Source: an uncultured Mucilaginibacter sp.
GTDB lineage: Bacteria; Bacteroidota; Bacteroidia; Sphingobacteriales; Sphingobacteriaceae
NCBI GenBank assembly: GCA_913775265.1
Contig: CAJYJH010000094.1
Span: forward strand, 1-64,000
DNA length: 64,000 nt
Direction: 5' to 3'
This document shows positions 34,401 to 43,242 of the stretch, one piece after another (positions within the stretch are counted from its first letter, which is position 1; each line of letters begins with the position of its first letter). Below the pieces are notes generated by a model. That model was not told the origin of the DNA. It worked only from the letters and a program-made list of their open reading frames with translations, and did not search any database. The position numbers and the translations under genes are program-made.

Positions 34401-35051
34401 GGTACCGGGCAGTTCACGATGGCGCAAGACGGCGACCTTTATATAGCTATGGATATTGCTGCAGCCGAAAGACCGGATTGGCTCAAAGACTTTGAAGTTA
34501 CCGGCCTCAATTTACAACTGAGCGCACAGGGCGGCCACGATATGCCGCTGTACCGCAAACGTTATAAGCAAAATGAAATAGTGTCTTTAAAAGAAAATAA
34601 AGGTAGCCTGATGTATCTGGCCATAGTATTGCCTGCCAACACGCTCGAACCGGCTACCGATTTAAGGAAGACAGTTACATACAAAGCCGACGATGCTTTA
34701 GCACAGGGTAGCGCCAAAACCGACACGCTGAGCGGTCGTAAAGTGATACGATTCAGCCCGACTAAAGGCACTGCTGTATTCAACATCAATCCGGGTGTGG
34801 CGGATTTGTATGCCTTACGCATTAAGTACTATAATTTAACCAACCAGACCTTTACGGCAAACATGCAACTTTTGGCCGCTGATGGTACGGTGATGAAAAT
34901 CGAAGAATTGTCGTTTAAACCCGTACAAAAAGGTAAATCGGGGACGGCAGCAACCACTACCGGCACCAGTATAAACGCCGGTAACTACCGGGTATTGATT
35001 ACGGCCCCGGCAGCCGATGGTTTAAGCATAGCCAGTGTTGAAATGCAATAA
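31497..35051 (+). CDS. GH2 family glycosidase with malectin domain, secreted
   Basis: A 1184-residue secreted GH2 enzyme, probably a beta-galactosidase or beta-glucuronidase-type exo-hydrolase. The order is signal segment, sugar-binding domain (about 35-215), Ig-like domain (215-320), TIM barrel (320-620) with acid/base E444 (GLENESK) and nucleophile E512 (LVGEYGAW), a DUF4982-like domain, a malectin-type carbohydrate-binding domain from about 731 to 890 (YRVNCGGPEYTDLHGNTWQA, then FPVADGTYQIELYFNEPWYG), and a C-terminal beta-rich region. The expected NE acid/base is retained although the surrounding motif is divergent. Its 3' end is followed within 20 bases by the GH78 gene. Confidence 0.85.
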   Translation: MNVSDRQKSTSGFFTFVVLQAVLLLAAAAGFAQARQDLLLNNGWRSVVHDQSNQHNGFEQPGYNDKSWKAVTVPHNWDAYEGYRRLKHGNRHGYAWYRKTFTAKPLSVGQRYFLWFEGVSSYATVWLNGKKVGYHAGGRTSFTLDVTDAIRTNQSNILAVRADHPANIQDLPWVCGGCSDEVGFSEGSQPMGIFRPVHLMAVNQMRVEPFGVHLWNDTTVSEKSANINLETEVKNYGKAAGSIVVESRLLDAQGKTVASAKTSKQLGATTTATIPQKFSLTGLVHLWSLENPYLYRLQTRVIQNGKTIDEVSTPYGIRWVKWPLTSTNGDGRFYLNGKPVFINGIGEYEHLMGRSHAFTTQEIKARVMQVRAAGFNAFRDAHQPHNLEYQEYWDKLGLLWWPQFSAHIWYNTPQFKENYKKLIVDWIKERRNSPSVTMWGLENESKLPEDFARECTELIRKLDPTASIQRLVTTCNGGKGTDWDVPQNWTGTYGGNPLTYADDLKKQILVGEYGAWRSLELHTEGPFVANGPVSEDRMTQLMETKVRLAEAAKNEVAGQYHWLLYSHENPGRIQGGEGYRELDRVGPINYKGLFTPWGQPLDVFYMFRANYADKHKESMAYIVSHTWPNRWLSPGIKDSITVYSNCDEVELFNDVKSASLGRKKKQGIGTHFQWDKVNIKYNVLYAVGYVDGKAVAQDYIVLNNLPQAPNYKQLYANQRDLLKPLAGQKYLYRVNCGGPEYTDLHGNTWQADAHQTAGGTWGSKSWTDDYKGIPAFFASQQRTFDAMCNTADGKLFQTYRYGTDKLQYNFPVADGTYQIELYFNEPWYGTGGGMDCNGWRQFDVAVNGKTMISKLDIWKEAGYNTGLKKVVSATIKGGNLQITFPEVYSGQAIVSAIAISTLNSKATAAPSSTGIVKNLTGSRSVKAKTWLDIGDQVYIDDNETTFNKLPSSLYGADWIQTGTEAKNEGTGQFTMAQDGDLYIAMDIAAAERPDWLKDFEVTGLNLQLSAQGGHDMPLYRKRYKQNEIVSLKENKGSLMYLAIVLPANTLEPATDLRKTVTYKADDALAQGSAKTDTLSGRKVIRFSPTKGTAVFNINPGVADLYALRIKYYNLTNQTFTANMQLLAADGTVMKIEELSFKPVQKGKSGTAATTTGTSINAGNYRVLITAPAADGLSIASVEMQ

Positions 35052-35070
35052 AAAGTCCCACAGTAAACCA

Positions 35071-37815
35071 ATGAAGAAGTTTTACCTATTCTTGATTTTA
35101 TTACCCTTACACAGCTTAGCACAAAGCTTACAGATAAGTACTTTAAAGTGTGAGTATAAGGCAAATCCATCAGGAATTGAAAACCCGGCTCCCAAACTGA
35201 GTTGGCAGTTGCTGAGCAGCGGGTTTAACATCAGGCAAAAAGCGTATCGTATACTGGTAACCGATAACCTGGTTGCCTTGCAGAGAAACTTAGGTAATAT
35301 TTGGGATTCTAAAAAGGTTAATTCTTCGGCATCTATCCAAATCCCTTACCAGGGCAAACCACTGCAAAGTGCAAAAACTTATTACTGGAAGGCAATGGTT
35401 TGGGACAACCAAAACCATGTAACCAGTTGGAGTAAGCCGCAAAGCTGGCAAATGGGCTTGCTTAACGCTCAGGACTGGAAAGGCGCTAAGTGGATTGGCT
35501 ATGAAAAGCTGCCGGACACCTCACGCATTGTACCTTTGTTACATGGGCGCGGACCGAAAAAGCTGGGCACCTTGAATGATGTGTTGCCTTTAATGCGCAA
35601 AACCTTCGCTGTAAAAAAGCCGGTCAAAAAGTCGACTTTATACATCTGCGGCCTGGGGCATTTTGAACTAAGCGTGAACGGTAAAAAGATCGGCGATCAC
35701 TTTTTGGATCCGGGATGGACGGCCTACGACAAACAGGCACTGTATGTACCTTTTGATGTTACCAAAAATATTCAGCAAGGCAAAAATGCTATGGGCGTGA
35801 TGTTGGGTAATGGTTTCTACTTCATTCCACGCGACAAGCGTTATCGCAAACTTACCGGTGCCTACGGTTTCCCTAAAATGATATGCCGGTTGGTAACAGA
35901 ATATGCCGATGGCTCTGTCGAAAATGTAATAAGCGACGAAAGCTGGAGAACGTCTCCGTCACCAGTAACTTTTACCAGTATTTACGGCGGCGAAGACTAC
36001 AACGCCAACCTGGAACAAAAAGGCTGGAATACTATTGCTTTTAATGATAAATCCTGGAAAAATGTGATGGTGGTAGATGGCTCGCCGGTGCTGAACGCAC
36101 AACTGGCTGATCCATTAAAGATATTTGACCAGTTTGCACCGCAAAAAACAACCGACTTAGGAAACAACAAATGGATGTTTGATTTAGGGCAGAATGTTTC
36201 AGGCATCCCGCAAATAACTGTAAGGGGAAAAAAAGGCGACACAGTAAAAATTACGCCGGCCGAATTGCTTAAAGCCGCCGATGGTTCAGCCAATCAGGGC
36301 GGTTCGGGTGGACCTTACTACTGCACTTATATACTCAAAGGTGATGGTGAAGAAACGTGGCAGCCACGTTTTACTTATTACGGATTCCGTTACTTACAGG
36401 TAGAAGGTGCTGCGCCGAAGGGTAAAGATAACCCGCAGCGTTTGCCCGTACTAATTTCTGTTAAAGGCTTACATACCCGCAACGCCGCTGCTGCAACAGG
36501 TAGTTTTTCGTGCTCAAACGATCTATTCAACAAAACTTACAGTCTAATCGATTGGGCTATTAAAAGTAACATGGCCAGCGTGTTTACCGATTGTCCGCAC
36601 CGCGAAAAGTTGGGTTGGCTGGAAGAGGCGCATTTGGTGGGTGGTTCCATGCAATACATTTATGATATTGCTAACCTGAGCCGCAAGTGCATCAATGATA
36701 TGCAGGTAGCGCAGACCGATGAGGGCCTTATTCCCGAAATTGCACCTGAGTTTACTAAGTTTGCCGAACCTTTCCGCGATTCGCCTGAGTGGGGCAGCAA
36801 CGCCATTATTCTGCCTTGGTATCTTTACCAATGGTATGGCGACATGCAGGTTTTGGCTGATAATTACACCACGACGCAGCGGTATCTAAAATACCTTGAG
36901 GGTAAAGCTGATAAAGGTATCCTGAAACAAGGCTTAGGCGATTGGTACGATATTGGGCCTAAGTCGCCGGGACTATCCCAAAACACGCCTCAGGGACTTA
37001 CTGCGACCGCCATTTATCATTATGATCTGCAAATTGCCGAAAAAGTGGCGCAGTTGTTAGGCAAGTCTGCCGATGCTGATCGTTACCAAAAATTAGCGGC
37101 AGAGGTGAAGCAGGCGTTCAACAAAAGTTTTTTTAATGAGCAAACTAAACAATACGGAACGGGTAGCCAAACGGCTAATGCCATGGCCATTTACTGTGGT
37201 TTGGTAGATTCGAGATACAAAACTGCTGTGGTCGACAATATTGTACAAGATTTGCGAAGCCGCAACGACAGTTTAACTGCTGGCGATATAGGTTACCGCT
37301 ATCTGCTGCGCGTGCTGGATGATGAAGGTTGTTCGGACGTGATTTATGCCATGAATAATCGTTCGGATGTGCCGGGTTATGGCTACCAGTTGGCCAAAGG
37401 TGCCACGGCCCTTACCGAATCGTGGCAGGCCCTGCCTGGGGTGTCTAACAACCACCTGATGTTAGGGCATTTAATGGAATGGTTTTACAGTGGTTTGGCC
37501 GGTATTCGTCAAACGCCAAACAGCGTTGCCTTCCGCAATGTTGAAATCCGTCCGGAGCCAGTGGGTGATGTAAACCATGCCGAGGCTAAAACACAAACTC
37601 CCTACGGTACTGTCAGCAGTAAATGGCTGCGCGATGGTAATAAGTTTACTTTAGATATTGAAATACCTGTTAATAGCGATGCGGTGGTTTATTTGCCCGT
37701 AGGTAAAGCAGCTAAATTAGCCGTTAATGGCAAGGCGGCTTTGAACACGATGAATGCTAATGGTAAAGTCGTGCTTAAGGTAGGCTCGGGTAAATATCAT
37801 ATCACTGCAAATTAG
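35071..37815 (+). CDS. GH78 alpha-L-rhamnosidase, secreted
   Basis: A 914-residue secreted enzyme releasing terminal alpha-L-rhamnose. The ATG at 35071 is chosen for its signal peptide (MKKFYLFLILLPLHSLAQ); a longer reading overlaps the GH2 gene. Domains are a fibronectin-like N-terminus, the Bac_rhamnosid_N sugar-binding domain (about 130-330), a second beta domain, the (alpha/alpha)6 catalytic domain (about 475-810) and a C-terminal beta domain. The motif DCPHREKLGWLEEAHLVGG gives D507, E512 and E519, aligned with BsRhaB D567, E572 and D579. The target could be rhamnose on rhamnogalacturonan or arabinogalactan. Confidence 0.92.
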   Translation: MKKFYLFLILLPLHSLAQSLQISTLKCEYKANPSGIENPAPKLSWQLLSSGFNIRQKAYRILVTDNLVALQRNLGNIWDSKKVNSSASIQIPYQGKPLQSAKTYYWKAMVWDNQNHVTSWSKPQSWQMGLLNAQDWKGAKWIGYEKLPDTSRIVPLLHGRGPKKLGTLNDVLPLMRKTFAVKKPVKKSTLYICGLGHFELSVNGKKIGDHFLDPGWTAYDKQALYVPFDVTKNIQQGKNAMGVMLGNGFYFIPRDKRYRKLTGAYGFPKMICRLVTEYADGSVENVISDESWRTSPSPVTFTSIYGGEDYNANLEQKGWNTIAFNDKSWKNVMVVDGSPVLNAQLADPLKIFDQFAPQKTTDLGNNKWMFDLGQNVSGIPQITVRGKKGDTVKITPAELLKAADGSANQGGSGGPYYCTYILKGDGEETWQPRFTYYGFRYLQVEGAAPKGKDNPQRLPVLISVKGLHTRNAAAATGSFSCSNDLFNKTYSLIDWAIKSNMASVFTDCPHREKLGWLEEAHLVGGSMQYIYDIANLSRKCINDMQVAQTDEGLIPEIAPEFTKFAEPFRDSPEWGSNAIILPWYLYQWYGDMQVLADNYTTTQRYLKYLEGKADKGILKQGLGDWYDIGPKSPGLSQNTPQGLTATAIYHYDLQIAEKVAQLLGKSADADRYQKLAAEVKQAFNKSFFNEQTKQYGTGSQTANAMAIYCGLVDSRYKTAVVDNIVQDLRSRNDSLTAGDIGYRYLLRVLDDEGCSDVIYAMNNRSDVPGYGYQLAKGATALTESWQALPGVSNNHLMLGHLMEWFYSGLAGIRQTPNSVAFRNVEIRPEPVGDVNHAEAKTQTPYGTVSSKWLRDGNKFTLDIEIPVNSDAVVYLPVGKAAKLAVNGKAALNTMNANGKVVLKVGSGKYHITAN

Positions 37816-37876
37816 TTTGCCTACTGAACCGATTTAAAAAACAACTATAATCAACTATTAATACTTAAACAACACA

Positions 37877-39013
37877 ATGAGATATCTTACAGCCATTAAA
37901 AGCCAGATTTTGGCTGCAGCCTTAATAATTACGGTAACGACCGCATGGGCGCAAACGGCTAAAAAGGAAGTTGCAGACAACGTAATGCAGAAAATTTATG
38001 AGGAAGTGAAAACTCCTTTTAAATACGGCATGGTACTTACACCTGCAGATAACAGCCAGAAAATGGATTGCCCTACGGTGTTTCGCAAGAACAATCAATG
38101 GTACATGACCTACCTGATTTTTAATGGTAGGGGATATGAAACGTGGCTGGCCAACAGCAAAGATTTACTGAACTGGAAGCAGTTAGGTAGAATTATGTCA
38201 TTTAGTGACACCACCGATTGGGACAGCAACCAAAAAGCGGGCTATCCGGCTTTGCAGGACACCAAATGGGGAGGCAACTATGAGTTGCAAAAATATCAGA
38301 ATAAATACTGGATGTCGTACTTTGGCGGGCACGACCGTGGGTACGAAAAAGGTTTACTTTCCATCAGTGTTGCCTTCACCGAAAAAGATCCTTCCGTTGC
38401 TCATGAGTGGCAGCGTTTGGGCAAGCCGGTTTTGATGGCTACCGACTCAAACGTGCAATGGTGGGATAATCACACATTGTATAAAGAAACTGTGATTTGG
38501 GATAAAACCAATAGCTTGGGCCATCCATTCATCATGTACTATAACGCCAATGGCGATAGTGTGAACAAAAAGCGCGGTGCCGAGCGTATCGGCATGGCTT
38601 TTTCTGATGATATGGTGACCTGGAAACGCGCAGAAAAAAATCCTATCCTCAACCATAACATTGGCATCACCGGCGATCCTTACCTGCAAAAGATAGGCGA
38701 CGTTTGGGTAATGTTTTACTTTGGAGCTTTCTGGAAAGACAAAGGCGGAGCCTTTAACCGTTTTGCCTGCTCGTATGATCTGACTAACTGGACCGAGTGG
38801 AAAGGCGATGACTTGATCCAATCGTCGGAACCTTACGACAATATGTTTGCCCATAAATCATGTGTCATTAAATACGAGGGTGTGGTTTATCATTTTTATT
38901 GTGCTGTAAACAAAGCCGACCAGCGTGGTATTGCAGTGGCTACCTCTAAAGATATGGGTAAAAGCTTGGTTAGCTTTGTGGCGCCGCCACCATCAAAAGC
39001 AAAAAAGAACTAA
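37877..39013 (+). CDS. GH43-clan five-bladed beta-propeller glycosidase-like protein, secreted
   Basis: A 378-residue protein with a signal peptide (cleavage near TTAWAQ) and a five-bladed propeller of the GH43/GH32/GH62 type. Blade motifs are MDCPTVFRKNNQWYMTYLIF (candidate base Asp), ETWLANSKDLLNWKQLG, GDPYLQKIGDVWVMFYFG and SCVIKYEGVVYHFYCAV. The family call rests on this repeating pattern; it could instead be a GH117- or GH130-like propeller, and the specificity is open. It sits between GH78 and GH2 and is followed by a hairpin at 39033. Confidence 0.65.
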   Translation: MRYLTAIKSQILAAALIITVTTAWAQTAKKEVADNVMQKIYEEVKTPFKYGMVLTPADNSQKMDCPTVFRKNNQWYMTYLIFNGRGYETWLANSKDLLNWKQLGRIMSFSDTTDWDSNQKAGYPALQDTKWGGNYELQKYQNKYWMSYFGGHDRGYEKGLLSISVAFTEKDPSVAHEWQRLGKPVLMATDSNVQWWDNHTLYKETVIWDKTNSLGHPFIMYYNANGDSVNKKRGAERIGMAFSDDMVTWKRAEKNPILNHNIGITGDPYLQKIGDVWVMFYFGAFWKDKGGAFNRFACSYDLTNWTEWKGDDLIQSSEPYDNMFAHKSCVIKYEGVVYHFYCAVNKADQRGIAVATSKDMGKSLVSFVAPPPSKAKKN

Positions 39014-39032
39014 GTTTGCCGGTATTGCAAAT

Positions 39033-39051
39033 GCCGTTTAGTTTAAACGGC
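39033..39051 (+). promoter_or_regulatory. Perfect inverted repeat between GH43-like and GH2 genes
   Basis: GCCGTTTA (39033-39040) and TAAACGGC (39044-39051) form a perfect 8-base stem with a 3-base loop, without a T run downstream. An mRNA hairpin or operator is more likely than a terminator. Confidence 0.4.
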
Positions 39052-39077
39052 GAGGGTTGGGGATTAAGTAAGTAAAT

Positions 39078-41483
39078 ATGCGATTTAAGGGATACATAAT
39101 ACTCCTTGTTTTTTGTTTATTGGCAGGGGCTGTTCAAGCGCAAAGCTTGGGCCGTAAAGTTGAAAGCTTTAATAACGGCTGGAAATTTTATTTAGGCGAT
39201 GAGACTGCTGCTAAAGAGGAAGTTTACAACGATAGCCAGTGGCGGCAATTAACTTTACCGCACGATTGGAGCATTGAAGGTGCCTTCAGCGAAAAAAATA
39301 ACACCGGCCAAAATGAAGGCGGCTTGCCTGCCGGTATTGGCTGGTACCGTAAAACGTTTACCGTGCCGGTATCATCTCAGAGCAAAAATGTTTTTATTGA
39401 CTTTGACGGTGTGTATTGCAACAGCGAGGTTTGGATTAACGGCCATTATTTAGGTAAGCGGCCTAACGGCTACATATCTTTTCAATACAACTTAACCCCG
39501 TATTTGCACTTCGGCGGCCAAGCCAACACTATCGCAGTCAAAGTTGATAATTCTGCTCAACCTAATTCGCGCTGGTATACCGGTTCGGGTATTTACCGTA
39601 ACGTTTGGTTAACTACAACCGGTAAATCTTATATCCCGCAGTGGGGTACGTTCGTTACTACGCAGGTGAACAACTCCAACGCCATCATCCGTATGCAAAC
39701 CCAGGTAGCGGTGCATCAGCCTAACCTGCGGCTTAAAGCAACCGTTTACGGGCCTAATAAGCAACTTGTCAATTCTTTTTCTACTGCTATTGAAGGTGCT
39801 GATACATTGCAAAGCATTGCGCAAAATATAATTGTTGGTCAGCCAAGGTTGTGGTCTGTCAATCAGCCTAATTTATATAAGGTAGTGTTACAGGTAGTGT
39901 CCGGCAAATCAGTGCTCGACAAATATCAAACCTACGTCGGCATCCGCAGTTTTAATTTTGATGTCAACAAAGGCTTCTCGCTTAATGGCGAGGCCATGAA
40001 GATAAAGGGTGTTTGTATGCACCACGATTTAGGCGCTTTGGGTGCAGCTGTAAACATGCGGGCCATGGAACGCCAACTGGAAATATTGCGCGACATGGGT
40101 TGTAACGCCATCCGTACCTCTCATAACCCGCCTGCACCCGAATTCTTGGATTTATGCGACCGCATGGGCTTTTTGGTATTGGACGAAGCGTTTGATATGT
40201 GGCGGAAGAAAAAGAATAAGCAGGATTATTACCAGTATTTTCCGGAATGGCACAAACGCGATTTAGAAGATCAGGTTAAACGCGATCGTAACCACCCTTC
40301 AGTCATCATGTGGAGCATCGGTAATGAGATCCGCGAACAGTTTGACAGCACCGGCATCAGCATTACCCGCGAATTGGTAGACATTGTAAAGAGTCTGGAT
40401 AAAACCCGCCCGGTTACTTCAGCTTTAAGCGAATCTGATCCTAAAAAGAATTTTATTTACCAATCGGGTGCGTTGGATTTAGTAGGCCTCAATTATCATC
40501 ATGAGGTTTACGCCGATTTTCCGAAAAATTATCCTAACCAAAAGTTTCTAGCCACCGAAACTATGTCGGCTTATGCTACACGCGGATTTTATGATACGCC
40601 AACCGATAGCACCCGGCACTGGCCAACCAGTTCTAAAGCCAAATTCACCCAGGGCAACAGCGAGTTTGCCATTACTGCTTATGATAACGTAGCTGCCTAT
40701 TGGGGCTCAACGCATGAGGAAACCTGGAAAATCATCAAAAAATACGATTACTTGTCGGGCCTGTTTGTATGGACAGGTTTTGATTATTTGGGTGAGCCGT
40801 CACCGTACCCGTGGCCGGCACGCAGTTCATATTTCGGTATCGTAGATTTGGCGGGGTTCCCCAAGGATGCTTACTACATGTACCAAAGCGAGTGGACGAG
40901 CAAGCCGGTACTGCACCTGTTGCCGCACTGGAACTGGCAGCCCGGCAAAACGGTAGATGTTTGGGCATATTATAATAATGCGGATGAGGTGGAACTATAC
41001 CTGAATGGTCGCTCGTTAGGAACACAGAAAAAGCAGGTCGATGATTTGCATGTGACCTGGAAAGTTCCGTTTGAGGCGGGCACCTTGAAAGCTGTTTCTC
41101 GTTTAAACGGAAGAACTGTACTGATTAAAGAAGTGTCAACAGCATCAGAACCTGACCGTATTGAGTTGATTGCTGATCGTAAGCTTTTAAAGCGGGACGG
41201 CTCCGATCTATCGTTTATCACCGTACGCGTTTTGGACAAAAATGGCAATGTAGTGCCGAACGCTGATAACCTGATTAAATTCTCCATCAAAGGTAAGGGC
41301 TTTTTAGCCGGTGTTGATAATGGTTCGCAAAGCAGCATGGAATCCTTTAAAGAGCCGCAACGCAAAGCGTTTCATGGCTTATGCCTGGCTATTGTGCAAG
41401 CTGGTAAAACTCCCGGTACAATTACAGTAAATGCCACTGCCGACGTACTTAAACCTTCTACAATTATTATCAGGGTTAAATAG
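39078..41483 (+). CDS. GH2 beta-galactosidase-like, secreted
   Basis: An 801-residue secreted GH2 enzyme with signal peptide ending VQAQSLG. The sugar-binding domain includes GWKFYLGDE, LPHDWSIEGAF, GIGWYRKTF and GSGIYRNVWL. The TIM barrel has the GVCMHHDLGALGAA and IRTSHNPPAPEFLDLCD signatures, acid/base E417 (MWSIGNEIRE) and nucleophile E494 (LATETMSAY). DUF4982 and a GH2 C-terminal domain (about 700-801) follow. This layout is typical of Bacteroidota beta-galactosidases. It lies 64 bases after the GH43-like gene and is followed by a promoter candidate for the symporter. Confidence 0.92.
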   Translation: MRFKGYIILLVFCLLAGAVQAQSLGRKVESFNNGWKFYLGDETAAKEEVYNDSQWRQLTLPHDWSIEGAFSEKNNTGQNEGGLPAGIGWYRKTFTVPVSSQSKNVFIDFDGVYCNSEVWINGHYLGKRPNGYISFQYNLTPYLHFGGQANTIAVKVDNSAQPNSRWYTGSGIYRNVWLTTTGKSYIPQWGTFVTTQVNNSNAIIRMQTQVAVHQPNLRLKATVYGPNKQLVNSFSTAIEGADTLQSIAQNIIVGQPRLWSVNQPNLYKVVLQVVSGKSVLDKYQTYVGIRSFNFDVNKGFSLNGEAMKIKGVCMHHDLGALGAAVNMRAMERQLEILRDMGCNAIRTSHNPPAPEFLDLCDRMGFLVLDEAFDMWRKKKNKQDYYQYFPEWHKRDLEDQVKRDRNHPSVIMWSIGNEIREQFDSTGISITRELVDIVKSLDKTRPVTSALSESDPKKNFIYQSGALDLVGLNYHHEVYADFPKNYPNQKFLATETMSAYATRGFYDTPTDSTRHWPTSSKAKFTQGNSEFAITAYDNVAAYWGSTHEETWKIIKKYDYLSGLFVWTGFDYLGEPSPYPWPARSSYFGIVDLAGFPKDAYYMYQSEWTSKPVLHLLPHWNWQPGKTVDVWAYYNNADEVELYLNGRSLGTQKKQVDDLHVTWKVPFEAGTLKAVSRLNGRTVLIKEVSTASEPDRIELIADRKLLKRDGSDLSFITVRVLDKNGNVVPNADNLIKFSIKGKGFLAGVDNGSQSSMESFKEPQRKAFHGLCLAIVQAGKTPGTITVNATADVLKPSTIIIRVK

Positions 41484-41558
41484 CAATATTATACTGTTTA
41501 GGATAAAATGCTATAAGACAAGGAAAAAATATCATAAAACAATTGTTGGTTAAGCTGA

Positions 41559-41566
41559 TAGATTTG
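41559..41566 (+). promoter_or_regulatory. Candidate -7 promoter element upstream of the symporter
   Basis: TAGATTTG matches TAnnTTTG exactly, 61 bases before the symporter ATG. Two TTG trimers at 41543-41548 are too close to be an ideal -33. Confidence 0.35.
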
Positions 41567-41627
41567 TGAAATGCGTTTGGCTTATTAGTCAGGGCTACCA
41601 ATTATAACTCTTACACAAATCCATTCA

Positions 41628-43199
41628 ATGAGAAGCTTGCCAACGCTCGATCTTGCCGTTATTGCTGTGTATTTACTGGCAATGCTGCTGGTTGGTTTCT
41701 ATTTTTCGCGCCGCAACAAAAACACCGAGCAGTTTACCAAAGCATCCGGGAGCATACCGGGCTGGGCATTGGGCATTTCTATTTATGCCACTTTTTTAAG
41801 CAGCAATACCTTTTTGGGTGTGCCGGGCAAAGCTTTTGGCACCAACTGGAATGCTTTTGTATTTAGTATTTCGATGCCATTAGCAGCTTGGGCGGCAGCC
41901 AAATACTTCGTTCCCTTTTACCGGCATACGGGTGAGGTATCTGCTTACACACATTTAGAGCATCGTTTCGGAGCATGGGCACGTACCTATGCGGTAATCT
42001 GTTTTTTACTTACGCAATTAGCCCGCATGGGGTCAATTTTTTTTGGTATAGCACTTAGCTTACAGGCACTTACCGGCTATAGCATGAAGCTTATTATCCT
42101 TACCATGGGTATTTGTATCATCATCTATACCGTGTTGGGCGGCATCGAGGCGGTGATATGGACTGAGGTGGTGCAAGGCATCATCAAAACGTTTGGTGCA
42201 TTGCTGATTTTATACATCATCATTACCAATATGCCCGGAGGGGCCAGCAAAGTTATTGATATCGGTCATCATGATAATAAGTTTAGTTTAGGCAGTTATC
42301 TGCCCGATTTTAAGCAATCAACTTTTTGGGTCGTGCTGCTCTATGGTTTCTTCATCAACCTCAACAATTTTGGTATGGACCAAAATTATGTACAGCGTTA
42401 CCATACGGCATCATCATCAAAACAAGCCGTTAAATCTATTTGGCTTTGCGTGGTGTTGTACGTTCCTGTATCCTTGCTGTTTTGTGTTATAGGTTCAAGC
42501 CTGTATGCTTATTACCAGGTTCACCCCGAACTTACCGAGGTGTTGCGTCATCAGGTAGCTGTCGAACGATTGTCGCCGGGGGCATCAGCCGGCGAAATTG
42601 CACGGGTAGCGGCGTCGTTAAAACCTGAAGATTACGGTGACAAGGTGATGCCTAATTTCATGGTTACTAAAATTCCGGCAGGTTTGGTAGGCCTGATCGT
42701 ATCAGCCATTCTTTCGGCTGCCATGAGTACCATTAGTTCGGGCATGAATGCTTCTGCAACAGTATTTTCCGAGGATATCTACAAACGATATTTTAAACCT
42801 GATATCACCGATAAGCAAACCATGAATTTGCTGCACTTGGCAACTATTGTAGCTGGCGTTGCAGGTATCATTGCTGGTATAGCCATGATTGGTGTTAAAA
42901 GCGTGCTGGATATCTGGTGGCAGCTTTCGGGTATTTTTGCGGGCGGTATGCTGGGCTTATTTTTGTTAGGCATCATCAGTAAACAAACCCGTAACCACGA
43001 GGCTATCATTGCTATCACCGTTGGAATCTTAGTTATTATCTGGATGACACTTTCGCCGTTGCTGCCCGAAAACTACGGTTGGATACGCAATACGTTGCAT
43101 CAAAATATGGTGATTGTTATTGGTACACTTACCATTTTTTTAACCGGTATTATCATCACCAGGCTGCGTCAAAAGTCTGCGGCCACTTCAGCAATCTAA
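41628..43199 (+). CDS. Sodium:solute symporter (SSS family)
   Basis: A 523-residue inner-membrane Na+-coupled transporter with about 13-14 transmembrane helices. Family markers are the first helix region DLAVIAVYLLAMLLVGFYFS, SIPGWALGISIYATFLSSNT, VLGGIEAVIWTEVVQG, FGMDQNYVQRY and ILSAAMSTISSGMNASATVF. In SSS sugar transporters this last segment carries the Na+ site. Its position between glycosidases and cytoplasmic sugar enzymes suggests that it imports a monosaccharide or small uronate released in the periplasm. The substrate cannot be read from sequence. Confidence 0.9.
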   Translation: MRSLPTLDLAVIAVYLLAMLLVGFYFSRRNKNTEQFTKASGSIPGWALGISIYATFLSSNTFLGVPGKAFGTNWNAFVFSISMPLAAWAAAKYFVPFYRHTGEVSAYTHLEHRFGAWARTYAVICFLLTQLARMGSIFFGIALSLQALTGYSMKLIILTMGICIIIYTVLGGIEAVIWTEVVQGIIKTFGALLILYIIITNMPGGASKVIDIGHHDNKFSLGSYLPDFKQSTFWVVLLYGFFINLNNFGMDQNYVQRYHTASSSKQAVKSIWLCVVLYVPVSLLFCVIGSSLYAYYQVHPELTEVLRHQVAVERLSPGASAGEIARVAASLKPEDYGDKVMPNFMVTKIPAGLVGLIVSAILSAAMSTISSGMNASATVFSEDIYKRYFKPDITDKQTMNLLHLATIVAGVAGIIAGIAMIGVKSVLDIWWQLSGIFAGGMLGLFLLGIISKQTRNHEAIIAITVGILVIIWMTLSPLLPENYGWIRNTLHQNMVIVIGTLTIFLTGIIITRLRQKSAATSAI

Positions 43200-43242
43200 T
43201 TAAATAAATTACTATATCATAACTGATCATATTACACCACCC

